DNA of 64,000 nucleotides from Shewanella waksmanii ATCC BAA-643 (GTDB taxonomy: Bacteria; Pseudomonadota; Gammaproteobacteria; Enterobacterales; Shewanellaceae): assembly GCF_000518805.1 (NCBI RefSeq), contig NZ_JAEH01000007.1, forward strand, positions 89,946 through 153,945, written 5' to 3'. A program made the position numbers and the translations under genes. Positions 28,383 to 37,877 of the stretch are shown here, piece after piece. Under the pieces are notes generated by a model. The model worked only from the letters and a program-made list of their open reading frames with translations. It was not told the origin of the DNA and searched no databases. The first letter of the stretch is position 1; the number at the start of each line of letters is the position of its first letter.

Positions 28383-28561
28383 TACTTACCTCGTTGAAAG
28401 ATTTGTTTTAAAGCTAAATAGCTTCCAACAGCAATAATCGCTGTAGGAATCAAAATAATGGAGATATTAAATAACAGCTTAGTAAGCGGGATCAGCATAT
28501 AAGTCGTGACGGTAAATGCTAAAACTGTTGCCACCACGATTAACAAAATGTTTTGCTTCAT
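28382..28561 (-). CDS. Small membrane protein (59 residues), unknown
   Basis: Encodes MKQNILLIVVATVLAFTVTT and onward to LKQIFQRGK. Two hydrophobic helices (about residues 3-24 and 30-50) and a basic end give an inner-membrane hairpin topology with both ends inside. The upstream ribosome site (GGAGTGTCAGTGGG) is weak. It is coupled with the 24-residue frame by a TAATG overlap. No family recognised. Confidence 0.52.
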   Translation of the reverse strand: MKQNILLIVVATVLAFTVTTYMLIPLTKLLFNISIILIPTAIIAVGSYLALKQIFQRGK

Positions 28562-28750
28562 AACCCACTGACACTCCGACTGAAGACATACTGTTTAGTA
28601 GTGGTTATTATCACAAGAGAGGCTTAGTTGGGGCTTAATTGAATATTGAAAATGGTAGAAACTTAGTTACTACCCTACAAACCTAGTTAGCAAATTAATG
28701 CTAACCAGGCTGTTTGAGTTAAGTGGTTAAAGGACGAAATTGTGTAACCA

Positions 28751-30061
28751 TTACTGATTTTTATAGACTTTGCCGTCTTTCATTACAAAGCTGACACTTT
28801 CTAGTAAAGCAATATTGGAGATAGGGTTGCCATCGACAGCTATGATATCTGCGAGAAAACCGGCTTTGATTTGACCTAGATTGTCCTGTTGCAATAGTGC
28901 CGCACTGTTGATTGTAGCTGATTGCAGCGCCTGCATCGGAGTCATTCCAAACTTAACCATTCTTGAGAACTGTTTACCGTTATCACCGTGAGGGTAAATA
29001 GCAGCGTCTGATCCAAATACCATATTGGCGCCTGCATTGACCGCTAACCGAAAACTTTCTCGCTGTGCTTTGGAAACTAACTTCTCTTTATTAATATTCT
29101 CTTCTGGTACGCCATTAGCTGCACCAAAAGCCAATGTGTACTCGGTATTATAGATATCACATGACAAGTAGGTGCCAGCTTTGAGCGCCATATTGATGGC
29201 TTCATCATCCATAAAACTGCAATGTTCTATGCTATCTACCCCCGCTTTAATAGACGCTTTTATGCCATTAGTACCATGGGCATGGGAAGCAACCGTTAAG
29301 CCACGCATATGCGCTTCATCTACGGCAGATTTAATCTCTTCGTAGGTTAACTGTTGTACGCCAACTTTCGTGCCCTTAGAAAACACACCACCTGTTGCAC
29401 ATACTTTAATGGCATTGGCGCCATATTTAATATTTTCTCTCACTTTTGCCCGCACAGCCCAAGGGCCGTCTGCTACACCTTTTGCTTTCTGGGCTTTTTC
29501 AGGTGCTGAAAAATTGTCATCACAATGACCGCCGGTAATACTAATAGAATGGCCAGTTGCCCATATTCGTGGCCCGGCTATCTCACCAGCATTAATTCCA
29601 TCTCGTACACCAATAACAGCATAACCTGACGCGCCAAGGTTTCTTACTGTGGTAAACCCAGCCATTAAGGTTTTGTTGGCGTTCTTTACAGCTTTAACGG
29701 TTTGTCTAGGTAATGAATACTCTCTTGAGGCTAGAAAGTTATCCTCAGCATCTCCAGTCAAATGCACATGCATATCCATCACACCGGGGATTAATGTTTT
29801 GCCAGACAAATCGATAACTTCAGCATGGTCAGTTACAGGTTTATCTTTATAACTCTCTATCTTAGTAATGATATTACCTTCGATATATACCGCGACATCG
29901 TCTATTACCTTGCCCGCTTTAACATCTACATAGGCGTCTGCAATAAGTATCTTATGTTGCGCTTCTGCAGCTGAGATTTGTGGGCTTATAAAAACAGTAG
30001 AAAAGGTCATTATTGAGGTGAGCTGCATCAACTTGCGCAGCGTTAGTGTTGGCTTAACCAT
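28751..30061 (-). CDS. Exported metal-dependent amidohydrolase (imidazolonepropionase/Xaa-Pro dipeptidase-like)
   Basis: 436 residues with a signal peptide ending near ISAAEA (residues 1-33), so periplasmic or secreted. The metal centre of amidohydrolases is complete: HxH in DMHVHLTGD, a bridging Lys in ANAIKVCATGG, His in VASHAHGTNG, His in DSIEHCSF, and the Asp in FGSDAAIYPHGD. This subfamily includes Sgx-type carboxypeptidases/prolidases that hydrolyse dipeptides with C-terminal Arg, Lys or Pro; a peptidase role fits the protease-rich surroundings. Substrate is not determinable. A good AAGGAAACC ribosome site precedes the ATG. Confidence 0.88.
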   Translation of the reverse strand: MVKPTLTLRKLMQLTSIMTFSTVFISPQISAAEAQHKILIADAYVDVKAGKVIDDVAVYIEGNIITKIESYKDKPVTDHAEVIDLSGKTLIPGVMDMHVHLTGDAEDNFLASREYSLPRQTVKAVKNANKTLMAGFTTVRNLGASGYAVIGVRDGINAGEIAGPRIWATGHSISITGGHCDDNFSAPEKAQKAKGVADGPWAVRAKVRENIKYGANAIKVCATGGVFSKGTKVGVQQLTYEEIKSAVDEAHMRGLTVASHAHGTNGIKASIKAGVDSIEHCSFMDDEAINMALKAGTYLSCDIYNTEYTLAFGAANGVPEENINKEKLVSKAQRESFRLAVNAGANMVFGSDAAIYPHGDNGKQFSRMVKFGMTPMQALQSATINSAALLQQDNLGQIKAGFLADIIAVDGNPISNIALLESVSFVMKDGKVYKNQ

Positions 30062-30240
30062 CTTAGTGGTTTCCTTATTGTAATTGTTAAAACTTGTAAG
30101 GCAGTCAATATGCTACGTTAGCATCACTTGCTTACCAAGAGCAATTAGCAACTAAGGAACAGTAGGGCAAGTAGTTAACAAGCGAAACAATATTTTGTGA
30201 TGAAAGTGATCTTTTTGATCTGCACCCACGCAATGCATTT

Positions 30241-30298
30241 TGAAACAGACATTGTTTCACCATCGTCTACTAAGCAAACTTCACCAGTTTGCTTAGTA
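30241..30298. repeat. Two adjacent inverted repeats in the 30062-30466 gap
   Basis: TGAAAC-N7-GTTTCA at 30241-30259 is followed by TACTAAGCAAAC-N7-GTTTGCTTAGTA at 30268-30298, a perfect 12-bp stem. Neither has a T-run. The 405-base gap has no other recognisable content. The larger one could be a transcript-end or a regulator site for the divergent genes. Confidence 0.5.
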
Positions 30299-30466
30299 CA
30301 TTACCTGCCTTGATGAACTTTACCTTTAAGCTTATCCCTCTGTTGAAAGGGTATACCCATTTAGTACCCTTTCATTCTTTTAACGCTTTCGTATTTTGTT
30401 CATACAGCGGTTTAAGCTAAGTTGATGGGGGACGGCAAGCGCAACAAGTATAAAGGAACTTTAAAA

Positions 30467-30640
30467 ATGAAAAAAGCGCACTTAGTCGCGCTTGCATTCG
30501 GCATCAGCGTGGGATTGTCCAACTTTGCTAACGCGATTGATACGGCTTGGCTTTATGATTGCCAAAACACTTATCGCGAATATGGTAATACACAATATTA
30601 TGGTGAGCAATTTAAAGCTTGCAAAGCACGCTGTCGTTAA
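30467..30640 (+). CDS. Small exported Cys-containing peptide (57 residues)
   Basis: Begins MKKAHLVALAFGISVGLSNF with a signal peptide cleaved after ANA, leaving a mature peptide of about 33 residues with three Cys (DC, AC, RC near the end) and many Tyr. The frame continues upstream to 30422, but AAAGGA at 30453-30458 fits the ATG at 30467. Unknown function; a periplasmic or secreted small protein. It converges with the serine hydrolase gene, leaving only 35 bases. Confidence 0.66.
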   Translation: MKKAHLVALAFGISVGLSNFANAIDTAWLYDCQNTYREYGNTQYYGEQFKACKARCR

Positions 30641-30675
30641 AAATCAAACAAAATTATATAGGTGATGTTTTACTA

Positions 30676-31824
30676 TCACCCTTTATGACTCTTCTCATAT
30701 TGCTCAAATACGTCTGACCAAAACTGGGAACCGAGTTCCGCAATAACCCGCGACTCCCCATTGAGCAGTATAGCCATACCCACATTGAGCTCTGGTGAGT
30801 AAGCCACTTCAGCGACGTATCCGGCGACCCAACCAGCGTGATAAATAAGCTCTTTACCATTGAAGTCATACACGCGCCAGCCTTTGCCATAATGAGCGTT
30901 ATCTAGATGTTCTCGCCAATCTCTACGACGTAATTCTTTTCGGGTACGAACCCCAGGTTCCGTAATATCAGACAGAAGTATTGGGCTAAGTACATCAGGT
31001 CTATTACCCATGTTTGCCATAAGCCATTTAGAGATATCGCTGATGCTGGCGTTAACACCTGCTGCAGGTGCCAACTGATAGTAGTTTGGCTTTACGGTTA
31101 CTTGCCTAAACCCTGATTTGGTTTTGACATGAGGTTCAGCGCGATTTTTGGTGGTAAGAAAGTTATCGATTCCTAAAGAGGCACTGGTCATTTTTAATGG
31201 CGTAAAGATGCGCTCATTGATTAATGTTTCATAGGATTTACCCGTTGTCTCTTCAATAGGCTCTTGGATAAGTGAAAAAGCAATATTTTGGTAGCTATAG
31301 CACTTTCCGGGCGTACACATTGGGGTTAATTTAGAAAACTTGGGGATTATCTTTTCCAACTTACCATTGGCATTAATGATGTTGTCGTAACTATTGGGCA
31401 TTAAGCCGGTACTTTGACCAATGACATGGCCTAAGTTAATGTCTTTGCCTGCAGTGGGTCCGGCGAGTGTAAAGTCAGGTACATACTTATTGACCGGCTC
31501 TTCCCAGGAAAACTTACCTTCTTGTACCAGCATAGTTGCTAGGGTACCCGCAAATGTTTTAGATACGGACGCTAATCTAAAAACCGTGTCAGCGTTAACA
31601 TTAAGATCACCGCCTATTTTGCGCTTGCCGTAGGTACTCAGTTTGATGATCTTATCGTCTTTAACAATAACAAAAGCCCCACCAGGAACATTATTGGCTT
31701 TTAGCTGTTTATGAAATTCGGTTTTGAATCGATCACTGATACCTGTGTAGGTAGTTGCCTCGGAAAACTGAGGTACAGCAGCTAACGTTAGACCAACTAT
31801 TGATATTATTGACTTTAATGACAT
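30676..31824 (-). CDS. Exported serine hydrolase, beta-lactamase class C/esterase family
   Basis: 382 residues with a signal peptide (cleavage near FSEAT, residue 24). The motifs of the class C family are RLASVSKTFAG (SxxK with the nucleophile Ser), YSYQNIAFSLI (Tyr-x-Asn), and YHAGWVAGY (HxG in place of KTG). HxG is usual in esterases and D-aminopeptidases/carboxypeptidases of this family rather than true AmpC, so antibiotic resistance should not be assumed. Together with its neighbours a role in peptide or cell-wall fragment hydrolysis is possible. Confidence 0.88.
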   Translation of the reverse strand: MSLKSIISIVGLTLAAVPQFSEATTYTGISDRFKTEFHKQLKANNVPGGAFVIVKDDKIIKLSTYGKRKIGGDLNVNADTVFRLASVSKTFAGTLATMLVQEGKFSWEEPVNKYVPDFTLAGPTAGKDINLGHVIGQSTGLMPNSYDNIINANGKLEKIIPKFSKLTPMCTPGKCYSYQNIAFSLIQEPIEETTGKSYETLINERIFTPLKMTSASLGIDNFLTTKNRAEPHVKTKSGFRQVTVKPNYYQLAPAAGVNASISDISKWLMANMGNRPDVLSPILLSDITEPGVRTRKELRRRDWREHLDNAHYGKGWRVYDFNGKELIYHAGWVAGYVAEVAYSPELNVGMAILLNGESRVIAELGSQFWSDVFEQYEKSHKG

Positions 31825-31956
31825 GAAAATACCGTACTGATTAGGCGCAGTGCACCCTTATTCTTATCTTATTATGCTAAATCATCTGCTAGAAAAACTG
31901 CAGATGTGATAAATATATCTGCAACCGGCAACTATCTTAACCAAGTCACTTTAAGG

Positions 31957-31969
31957 ATGTAAGCGCTAT
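31957..31969. promoter_or_regulatory. LacI-type operator-like 13-mer, copy 1
   Basis: ATGTAAGCGCTAT, with the CG-centred AGCGCT core of LacI-family operators, lies in the 259-base region between the divergent serine hydrolase and GNAT genes. The same 13 bases occur inverted at 32696. Confidence 0.35.
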
Positions 31970-32083
31970 TTTAATAAATCCTTAATCTGGGCATAATACG
32001 TCGATTTTGTCGCCAGTTTTTGTCATTTTATCGACTTTATTGCACATAGGCTCGGCGAATACTTTGGCTCTAAAGGGGAACCT

Positions 32084-32635
32084 ATGCCAACAATCAACAA
32101 ACAGACGTTGCATTATCGACTGCTTGATGACAGTGATGCTTTGCTGATGTATGACTTAGACAGTAACCCCAATGTGATGCGCTATATTACCGGTGGACGT
32201 ACTTCTACTATGGATGATATCACTCAGTTGATGCTACCAAGGTTAAATGCATATCGTAATGCAGATAAAGGGTGGGGGTTATGGGGCGTATTTACAAAGT
32301 TAGAAAAACAAAGAGACAGTTTTATTGGCTGGATATTAATAAGGCCCATGCACTTTTTTGGCCCAAAGCCGAATTTTAATAATTTAGAAATTGGCTGGCG
32401 ATTTAAAGAGTCATGTTGGGGCAAAGGAATAGCGACTCAAGCGGCTAAACACACCCTAAATAAATTATGTTGCATGCAAGATATAACCACTATCAGTGCA
32501 ATCGCTGAGCCTGATAATCTGGGGTCTATTAATATAATGGCCAAACTAGGTATGGACTTTGATAGCTATCAACAAGAGCAAGGACCATTTGACGGAAAAC
32601 CAGTTAAAGTAGCCTTATATTCTAAGTCGGTTTGA
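32084..32635 (+). CDS. GNAT-family acetyltransferase (RimJ/RimL-like)
   Basis: 183 residues. The fold is indicated by LHYRLLDDSDALLMYDLDSN at the start, the acetyl-CoA loop region WRFKESCWGKGIATQAAKHT (Q/R-x-x-G-x-A variant GKGIAT), and AEPDNLGSINIMAKLGMDFD near the end, as in RimJ/RimL N-acetyltransferases. Substrate unknown: ribosomal-protein N-termini or small molecules are both known for this group. Cytoplasmic. It stands alone between possible LacI-type operator copies. Confidence 0.85.
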   Translation: MPTINKQTLHYRLLDDSDALLMYDLDSNPNVMRYITGGRTSTMDDITQLMLPRLNAYRNADKGWGLWGVFTKLEKQRDSFIGWILIRPMHFFGPKPNFNNLEIGWRFKESCWGKGIATQAAKHTLNKLCCMQDITTISAIAEPDNLGSINIMAKLGMDFDSYQQEQGPFDGKPVKVALYSKSV

Positions 32636-33077
32636 TTGAAAGTTAATATTGGCAACCATTCAATCTTGTTAAAGCAAATTGTTTTATTACACCTGATAGC
32701 GCTTACATTAACAAATAACACTTATTGATGATAAACTGTCAATTTTATCGGTACTAAAGTATTATCAATGTAAGCTATCAAACTTTAAATCTTTGGTCAT
32801 TACCTCTTACAGTCTTGGCGGTATTCACTGTTATTATGCAGCATTCTAGCAATTACCGACATATGCAGCATGAAAAGCAATCCTTTTAAGATGATTCCTC
32901 TAAATGAGCGATTCTCGGTCTTTTTTACGTCTATTTAAACCTATTTGTAAATCATATGTTACAAAACGTATCTATGGAGATTATTAGATCGAACCAGTCT
33001 AATTTTTTATTAATTGTATTTGTACTAAGTTAATTCAGCCCTGAGGCAAAACTAATAATATAATAAATGGAGTTAAC
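32636..33077. other. 442-base gap before the S8 protease gene
   Basis: AT-rich, no reliable open frame. It contains the inverted second copy of ATGTAAGCGCTAT at 32696-32708. AATGGAG at 33065-33071 is the ribosome site of the protease. No convincing sigma-70 promoter was picked out. Confidence 0.4.
32696..32708. promoter_or_regulatory. LacI-type operator-like 13-mer, copy 2
   Basis: ATAGCGCTTACAT, exact reverse complement of the copy at 31957. It lies 370 bases before the S8 protease start. Confidence 0.35.
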
Positions 33078-34964
33078 ATGTATAAAAAGCAATTAACAGC
33101 ACTTGCGGTCGCAGCAAGTTTAAGTCAGTTTGGTTTGAGCGCAGCGGAATATCAGGCTGAATTCATACCTGCACCAAGTGAAAATGCAATTGAAGATAAT
33201 TATATCGTTGTTTTCAATACACCCAGTGTACTTAACATTAATAATAACGCAGCTATCGCTGATTTTGCAGTGCAACAATCTAAAGCGCTATCTAATAAAT
33301 ATGATGTTACTGTTAAACGAACTTTCGGTAATACCCTTAATGGTGTTTTAGTCAAAGCTGACAAACATCAGCTCAAGGCTTTACAGCAAGACAGCAGTGT
33401 AAAGTACATTGAACAAGACCAACTTATGTCGATTTCACCTTTAGCGGCAACCAATGCCGACCAGGTTAGCCCTACATGGGGCTTAGATAGAGTTGATCAA
33501 CGTGACTTGCCATTGGATAACAATTACCACTATGACTTTGATGGTAGCGGCGTAACCGCATACGTTATTGATACTGGCGTACTCAACAGTCACAGCGAAT
33601 TTGGCGGTCGCTCTACCAGTGGTTACGACTTTATAGACAATGACAGCAATTCAACTGACTGTAACGGCCATGGTACTCACGTTGCGGGCACCATTGGCGG
33701 CGCGACTTATGGTGTGGCTAAAAACGTTAATATTGTTGGCGTTCGCGTATTGGGCTGTTCTGGTTCAGGTTCTAATTCCGGTGTGATAGCCGGTATTAAC
33801 TGGGTAAAGAACAATGCCAGCGGGCCGTCTGTCGCCAATATGAGCTTAGGTGGCGGCGCTTCACAAGCGACTGATGATGCGGTAAATGCTGCAGTAGCAG
33901 CAGGGATTACCTTTGTAGTGGCGGCCGGTAACGACAATAGCAATGCCTGTAACTATTCACCGGCCAGAGCGAGTGATGCACTTACTGTTGGGTCAACCAC
34001 TAGCAGCGATAGTCGTTCGAGTTTTTCTAATTACGGCTCATGTCTAGATATTTATGCACCGGGTTCTAGCATTACTTCAGCTTGGTACACTTCTAATAGT
34101 GCAACGAATACTATCAGCGGTACATCGATGGCAGCGCCTCATGTTGCAGGGGTTGCAGCACTCTATCTGGATGAAACGCCAAATTCTTCTCCCACTCAAG
34201 TTGAGTCAAAATTAATATCTCAGTCATCGAGCAATAAAGTATCAGACGCTAAAGCGGGTTCTCCTAATCAATTGTTGTTTAGTCTTAACGGTGATGGCGG
34301 TGGTTGTGGTAGTAACTGCCCGGTTGATGAAACAGAACTTAGCAATAATACCGCTGTCACGGTTAGCGGACAGACAGGCTCTGAAACAATGTACTTTATA
34401 GATGTTCCTGCAGGCGCAAGTAACTTCTCGGTTAACCTTGCGGGCGGTAGCGGTGATGCGGATATCTATGTACAGCAAGGCAGTGCGCCAACGCAATCTA
34501 GCTACCAATGTCGACCATACAAAAACGGTAACAACGAATCGTGCAGCTTCTCTTCACCTACCGCAGGCAAATGGTATGTGATGGTAAGAGGCTATTCGAG
34601 CTATAGCGATGCAACATTGACCGCAAGTTATACCACCGGCAGTGGAACATGCTCGACTAGTGACTGTTTAGAAAATGGGGTGGCGAAGACTAATCTAACT
34701 GCGTCTACCTCTTCGCAGGATTTCTATAAGATAGATGTGCCTGCCAATAAAACCCTTACAGTGTCTATGTCAGGCGGCAGTGGTGATGCGGACTTGTATG
34801 TAAGAGCGGGGAGTAAACCCACTACAGCGAGTTATGATTGCCGACCTTATCTCAATGGTAATAATGAAACGTGTACCATAAACTCAGGTAGTGGCGGTAC
34901 TTTTCATATTATGCTTAGAGCCTACAGTACTTATAGTGGTGTAAGCGTTACAGCAAGTTACTAA
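33078..34964 (+). CDS. Secreted subtilisin-family (S8) serine protease with two PPC domains
   Basis: 628-residue prepro-enzyme. Signal peptide about residues 1-23; I9 propeptide/inhibitor about 40-118 (DNYIVVFNT, VKYIEQDQ); catalytic domain about 130-405. The triad is Asp165 (AYVIDTGVL), His198 (NGHGTHVAG) and Ser350 (SGTSMAAPHVAG), with oxyanion Asn285. Extra Cys residues suggest a proteinase K/aqualysin-like subclass with disulfides. Two C-terminal pre-peptidase PPC beta-sandwich domains follow, about 415-512 and 530-628, each with GGSGDADLYV-like and CRPYxNGNNExC motifs; these are usually removed after secretion by type II systems. It is typical of marine heterotrophs that degrade extracellular protein. 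Confidence 0.96.
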   Translation: MYKKQLTALAVAASLSQFGLSAAEYQAEFIPAPSENAIEDNYIVVFNTPSVLNINNNAAIADFAVQQSKALSNKYDVTVKRTFGNTLNGVLVKADKHQLKALQQDSSVKYIEQDQLMSISPLAATNADQVSPTWGLDRVDQRDLPLDNNYHYDFDGSGVTAYVIDTGVLNSHSEFGGRSTSGYDFIDNDSNSTDCNGHGTHVAGTIGGATYGVAKNVNIVGVRVLGCSGSGSNSGVIAGINWVKNNASGPSVANMSLGGGASQATDDAVNAAVAAGITFVVAAGNDNSNACNYSPARASDALTVGSTTSSDSRSSFSNYGSCLDIYAPGSSITSAWYTSNSATNTISGTSMAAPHVAGVAALYLDETPNSSPTQVESKLISQSSSNKVSDAKAGSPNQLLFSLNGDGGGCGSNCPVDETELSNNTAVTVSGQTGSETMYFIDVPAGASNFSVNLAGGSGDADIYVQQGSAPTQSSYQCRPYKNGNNESCSFSSPTAGKWYVMVRGYSSYSDATLTASYTTGSGTCSTSDCLENGVAKTNLTASTSSQDFYKIDVPANKTLTVSMSGGSGDADLYVRAGSKPTTASYDCRPYLNGNNETCTINSGSGGTFHIMLRAYSTYSGVSVTASY

Positions 34965-34986
34965 TTGGTTTTAATGATTGTTTACT

Positions 34987-35014
34987 AAGAGAGGCTAACA
35001 GCCTCTCTTTTTTT
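34987..35014 (+). terminator. S8 protease terminator
   Basis: AAGAGAGGCT, 3-base loop, AGCCTCTCTTTTTTT. Confidence 0.92.
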
Positions 35015-35178
35015 GCCTGTAAAACGTAAGTAGATATGTATTAACTGGCTTTTAGCATGGAGAGCTTGTTACAATTTTTGCTGTTTAGGTAATTAAAATG
35101 CTACGGCAATTAGTAGATTGCAGCTGTGCATCACCAACGACAAGTAGCTAATAAAATCTATAAGTATAAGGAAAATAC

Positions 35179-37755
35179 ATGTCACTCCTAGTCAGAACCA
35201 GCGTGGTAGCGCTGGCATTGGTGAGCAGCGCTGCCTCTCACGCTAATGAATATGTACTAAAAAAAGTCGCCAAACCCAAGTCGCAATCAGTCAACCTTAA
35301 GCTAGATCCCAATCTAGAAACCTTTTCTGGTTCAACCAACATAAAAATAGAAGTGCTTAAAGCCACTAATGTCATCGAATTAAATGGTGTTGACTATCAA
35401 GTGACTGAAGCATTGTTGTCCGGGCAATCCGATTGTGATCTTGCCAGCCAAGCCAATGATAAAGGTATTGTTAGCTTTAGTTGTGCCAGCACAATACAAC
35501 CTGGCAGTTACCAATTAGATATTGATTTTACTGCCCCCTATAATCGTAATTCGGTTGGGCTTTATAAAACCATCGATGGCGATCTACCGTACTTATTTAC
35601 CCAATTTGAAATGAGTGATGCACGTCGAGCATTTCCACTCTTTGACGAACCAGAATATAAGGTACCGTTTCAGTTAACCATTGCTTCGCCACAAATTAAT
35701 AAAGTTTACAGCAACACTCCGGTGGTCAGTGAAGAAAATAACGATGGCTGGACTACCCATACTTTCGCGCCAACTAAAACAATCTCTAGCTATTTAGTTG
35801 CGTTAGCAGTAGGGCAGTTTGAAGAGATACCGGTTGAAGGGATGAGTGTTCCTGGCCGAGTCATCACAACTAAAGGCAAAATTCATTTAGCCAAGTATGC
35901 CGCAGAGCAAATGCCCATCGTGCTTAAGGCGTTAGAAGACTATTTCGGTTCAGATTATCCATTTGCAAAGTTAGATTCTGTCGCGGTACCTGAGTTTCCT
36001 TTTGGTGCAATGGAAAATGCCGGACTAGTTACTTATCGCGAAGATATCCTGCTATTAGATAGCGCTAATGCCAGTGATGTAAGTAAACGCAGAGCGGTGT
36101 CAATTATTGGACATGAACTCGCACACCAATGGTACGGCAACTTAGTCACCATGGCTTGGTGGAACGATCTTTGGTTAAATGAAGCGTTTGCAAGTTGGAT
36201 GGCAGCAAAGGTTACCCATCAGACTCATCCAGAATTTGAATCTCACCTTAATCTGTCAAAAAATCGCGCCATGTCAGCTGATGCGAGACTATCAACCAAA
36301 CCGATTCGTAAACCTATTCGCACTGAAGCAGACATTATGGATGGGTTGGGGCTGGCTTATAGCAAGGGTGAAGCTGTGCTTGCTATGGTGGAGAATTGGA
36401 TAGGTGAAGAGGAGTTTAAGCAAGGTATTCGCAATTACATCAACACCCATAGTTACAAAAACACAGAAGCAAGCGATTTGTGGAATGCGCTAGCCAAATC
36501 TTCAGGTAAAGATGTACCGAGTGTGTTGAAGTCTTATATTGAGCAGTCTTCGTACCCGTTAATTAAGGTTAGCCAGCAGGGTGAGAAACTCAATGTCTCT
36601 CAACAACGATTCGTTTATGCCGAAGTAGACGCACCGCAGCAATCATGGACAGTACCAGTAGTGTTTAAGTATGGCGTTAACGGTCAGACGTTTGAAAAGT
36701 CGATTTTGTTAAGCGAAAGAACCCAAATCGTGGACCTAGGTGTTAATGCTGATTGGGTTTACCCTGACAGCAATGCAATGGGTTACTACCGCTGGGCACT
36801 TGATGGTGCTGGCTTTGAACGTTTGCTAGCAAATGTTCAGCAACTATCGGATAGAGAAAGAAAAGCAATGATTTCATCGGCTGATGCGCTATTAGACGGT
36901 GGCTTTTTATCAGCTGGGGAATTACTTTCAGTTTTAGGGCAATTTACTAAAGATCCACACGCTGGCATTATCGCAAGTGCGATTGCTTATATTAATATTC
37001 AAAAGCAACCTTTTGTCGATGAAAACAATGAGCAACAGTGGGCAAAATTTATAGGCCAAAGCGTTGCGCCTTTAGTTGAGCGCTATGGTGTTATTGCTAA
37101 GGCAGATGAAGATGCACAAATTAGTCAGCTACGCCCTAGGTTTGTCAAGCTGCTGGCTTTTGAAGCAAAAGATAGCAATATCATTAAGGTGGCATTGGAG
37201 CAAAGTAAGCGTTATTTGAGTGGCAGTACCGATGTCGATTCCTACCTCATTGGTACATATTTGCAAATCGCAGTTTATAATGGCGATGCAGCATTGCTCA
37301 AACAAGTTATACAAGCTTTTGAGCAAACTAAAGATCCGACTAAACGTACCCATCTTATGTTAGCAATGGGCTACGCACCGCAAGGTAAATTACAGCAACA
37401 AGTATTAGCCTATTCGTTAACCGATACCGTTAAAGCGCCGGATTTAAGCTATATCTATTCAGGGCAAACCTATACAAAATCACGAGCCAACGATTTCCGT
37501 GATTGGGCGTATTTAAACTACCAAACTATTGCCGCAAAAGTACCACCTTTCGCGTTACCTAGGCTGCCAGCTTTGTATGGTGGTGGTTGTGATGAAGAGG
37601 TGTTTAATAAAGCTAATCGCTTTTTCAAGCAGCAGCTTGACGCGGTGCCAGGATATGGCCGAGCGTTAGCAAAATTGGAAGAAAGCGTGCAGAACTGTGT
37701 GCGTTTACGCCTTAGAGAAAAGGCCAGTGTTGATGGCTTCCTTAGACAATTTTAA
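35179..37755 (+). CDS. M1-family zinc aminopeptidase, exported
   Basis: 858 residues. Signal peptide about 1-22 (ASHA then NEY). The substrate-anchoring exopeptidase motif is GAMEN at 276-280. The zinc site HELAH is His312, Glu313 and His316, with Glu335 in WLNEAF as third ligand. An ERAP1-like C-terminal helical domain occupies about 520-858. In this family N-terminal residues are removed from peptides; an exported form would act on peptides made by the nearby secreted endoproteases. It is monocistronic with its own terminator. Confidence 0.95.
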   Translation: MSLLVRTSVVALALVSSAASHANEYVLKKVAKPKSQSVNLKLDPNLETFSGSTNIKIEVLKATNVIELNGVDYQVTEALLSGQSDCDLASQANDKGIVSFSCASTIQPGSYQLDIDFTAPYNRNSVGLYKTIDGDLPYLFTQFEMSDARRAFPLFDEPEYKVPFQLTIASPQINKVYSNTPVVSEENNDGWTTHTFAPTKTISSYLVALAVGQFEEIPVEGMSVPGRVITTKGKIHLAKYAAEQMPIVLKALEDYFGSDYPFAKLDSVAVPEFPFGAMENAGLVTYREDILLLDSANASDVSKRRAVSIIGHELAHQWYGNLVTMAWWNDLWLNEAFASWMAAKVTHQTHPEFESHLNLSKNRAMSADARLSTKPIRKPIRTEADIMDGLGLAYSKGEAVLAMVENWIGEEEFKQGIRNYINTHSYKNTEASDLWNALAKSSGKDVPSVLKSYIEQSSYPLIKVSQQGEKLNVSQQRFVYAEVDAPQQSWTVPVVFKYGVNGQTFEKSILLSERTQIVDLGVNADWVYPDSNAMGYYRWALDGAGFERLLANVQQLSDRERKAMISSADALLDGGFLSAGELLSVLGQFTKDPHAGIIASAIAYINIQKQPFVDENNEQQWAKFIGQSVAPLVERYGVIAKADEDAQISQLRPRFVKLLAFEAKDSNIIKVALEQSKRYLSGSTDVDSYLIGTYLQIAVYNGDAALLKQVIQAFEQTKDPTKRTHLMLAMGYAPQGKLQQQVLAYSLTDTVKAPDLSYIYSGQTYTKSRANDFRDWAYLNYQTIAAKVPPFALPRLPALYGGGCDEEVFNKANRFFKQQLDAVPGYGRALAKLEESVQNCVRLRLREKASVDGFLRQF

Positions 37756-37770
37756 ACACTAGTACCAATT

Positions 37771-37797
37771 AAAGGCACCGCAAGGTGCCTTTTCTTT
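37771..37797 (+). terminator. M1 aminopeptidase terminator
   Basis: AAAGGCACC, GCAA tetraloop, GGTGCCTTTTCTTT. Confidence 0.88.
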
Positions 37798-37877
37798 GGC
37801 AATCAAGACAAAAGGAGTAATGTAAATTTGTTTTGTATTTGGTAAAATGCCGCCAATTTTTTTAAAGAGACTTGATT

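Noticed and set aside
30676..31824. AmpC-type beta-lactamase resistance gene
   Set aside because: HxG replaces KTG and there is no AmpR; the family is dominated by esterases and peptidases.
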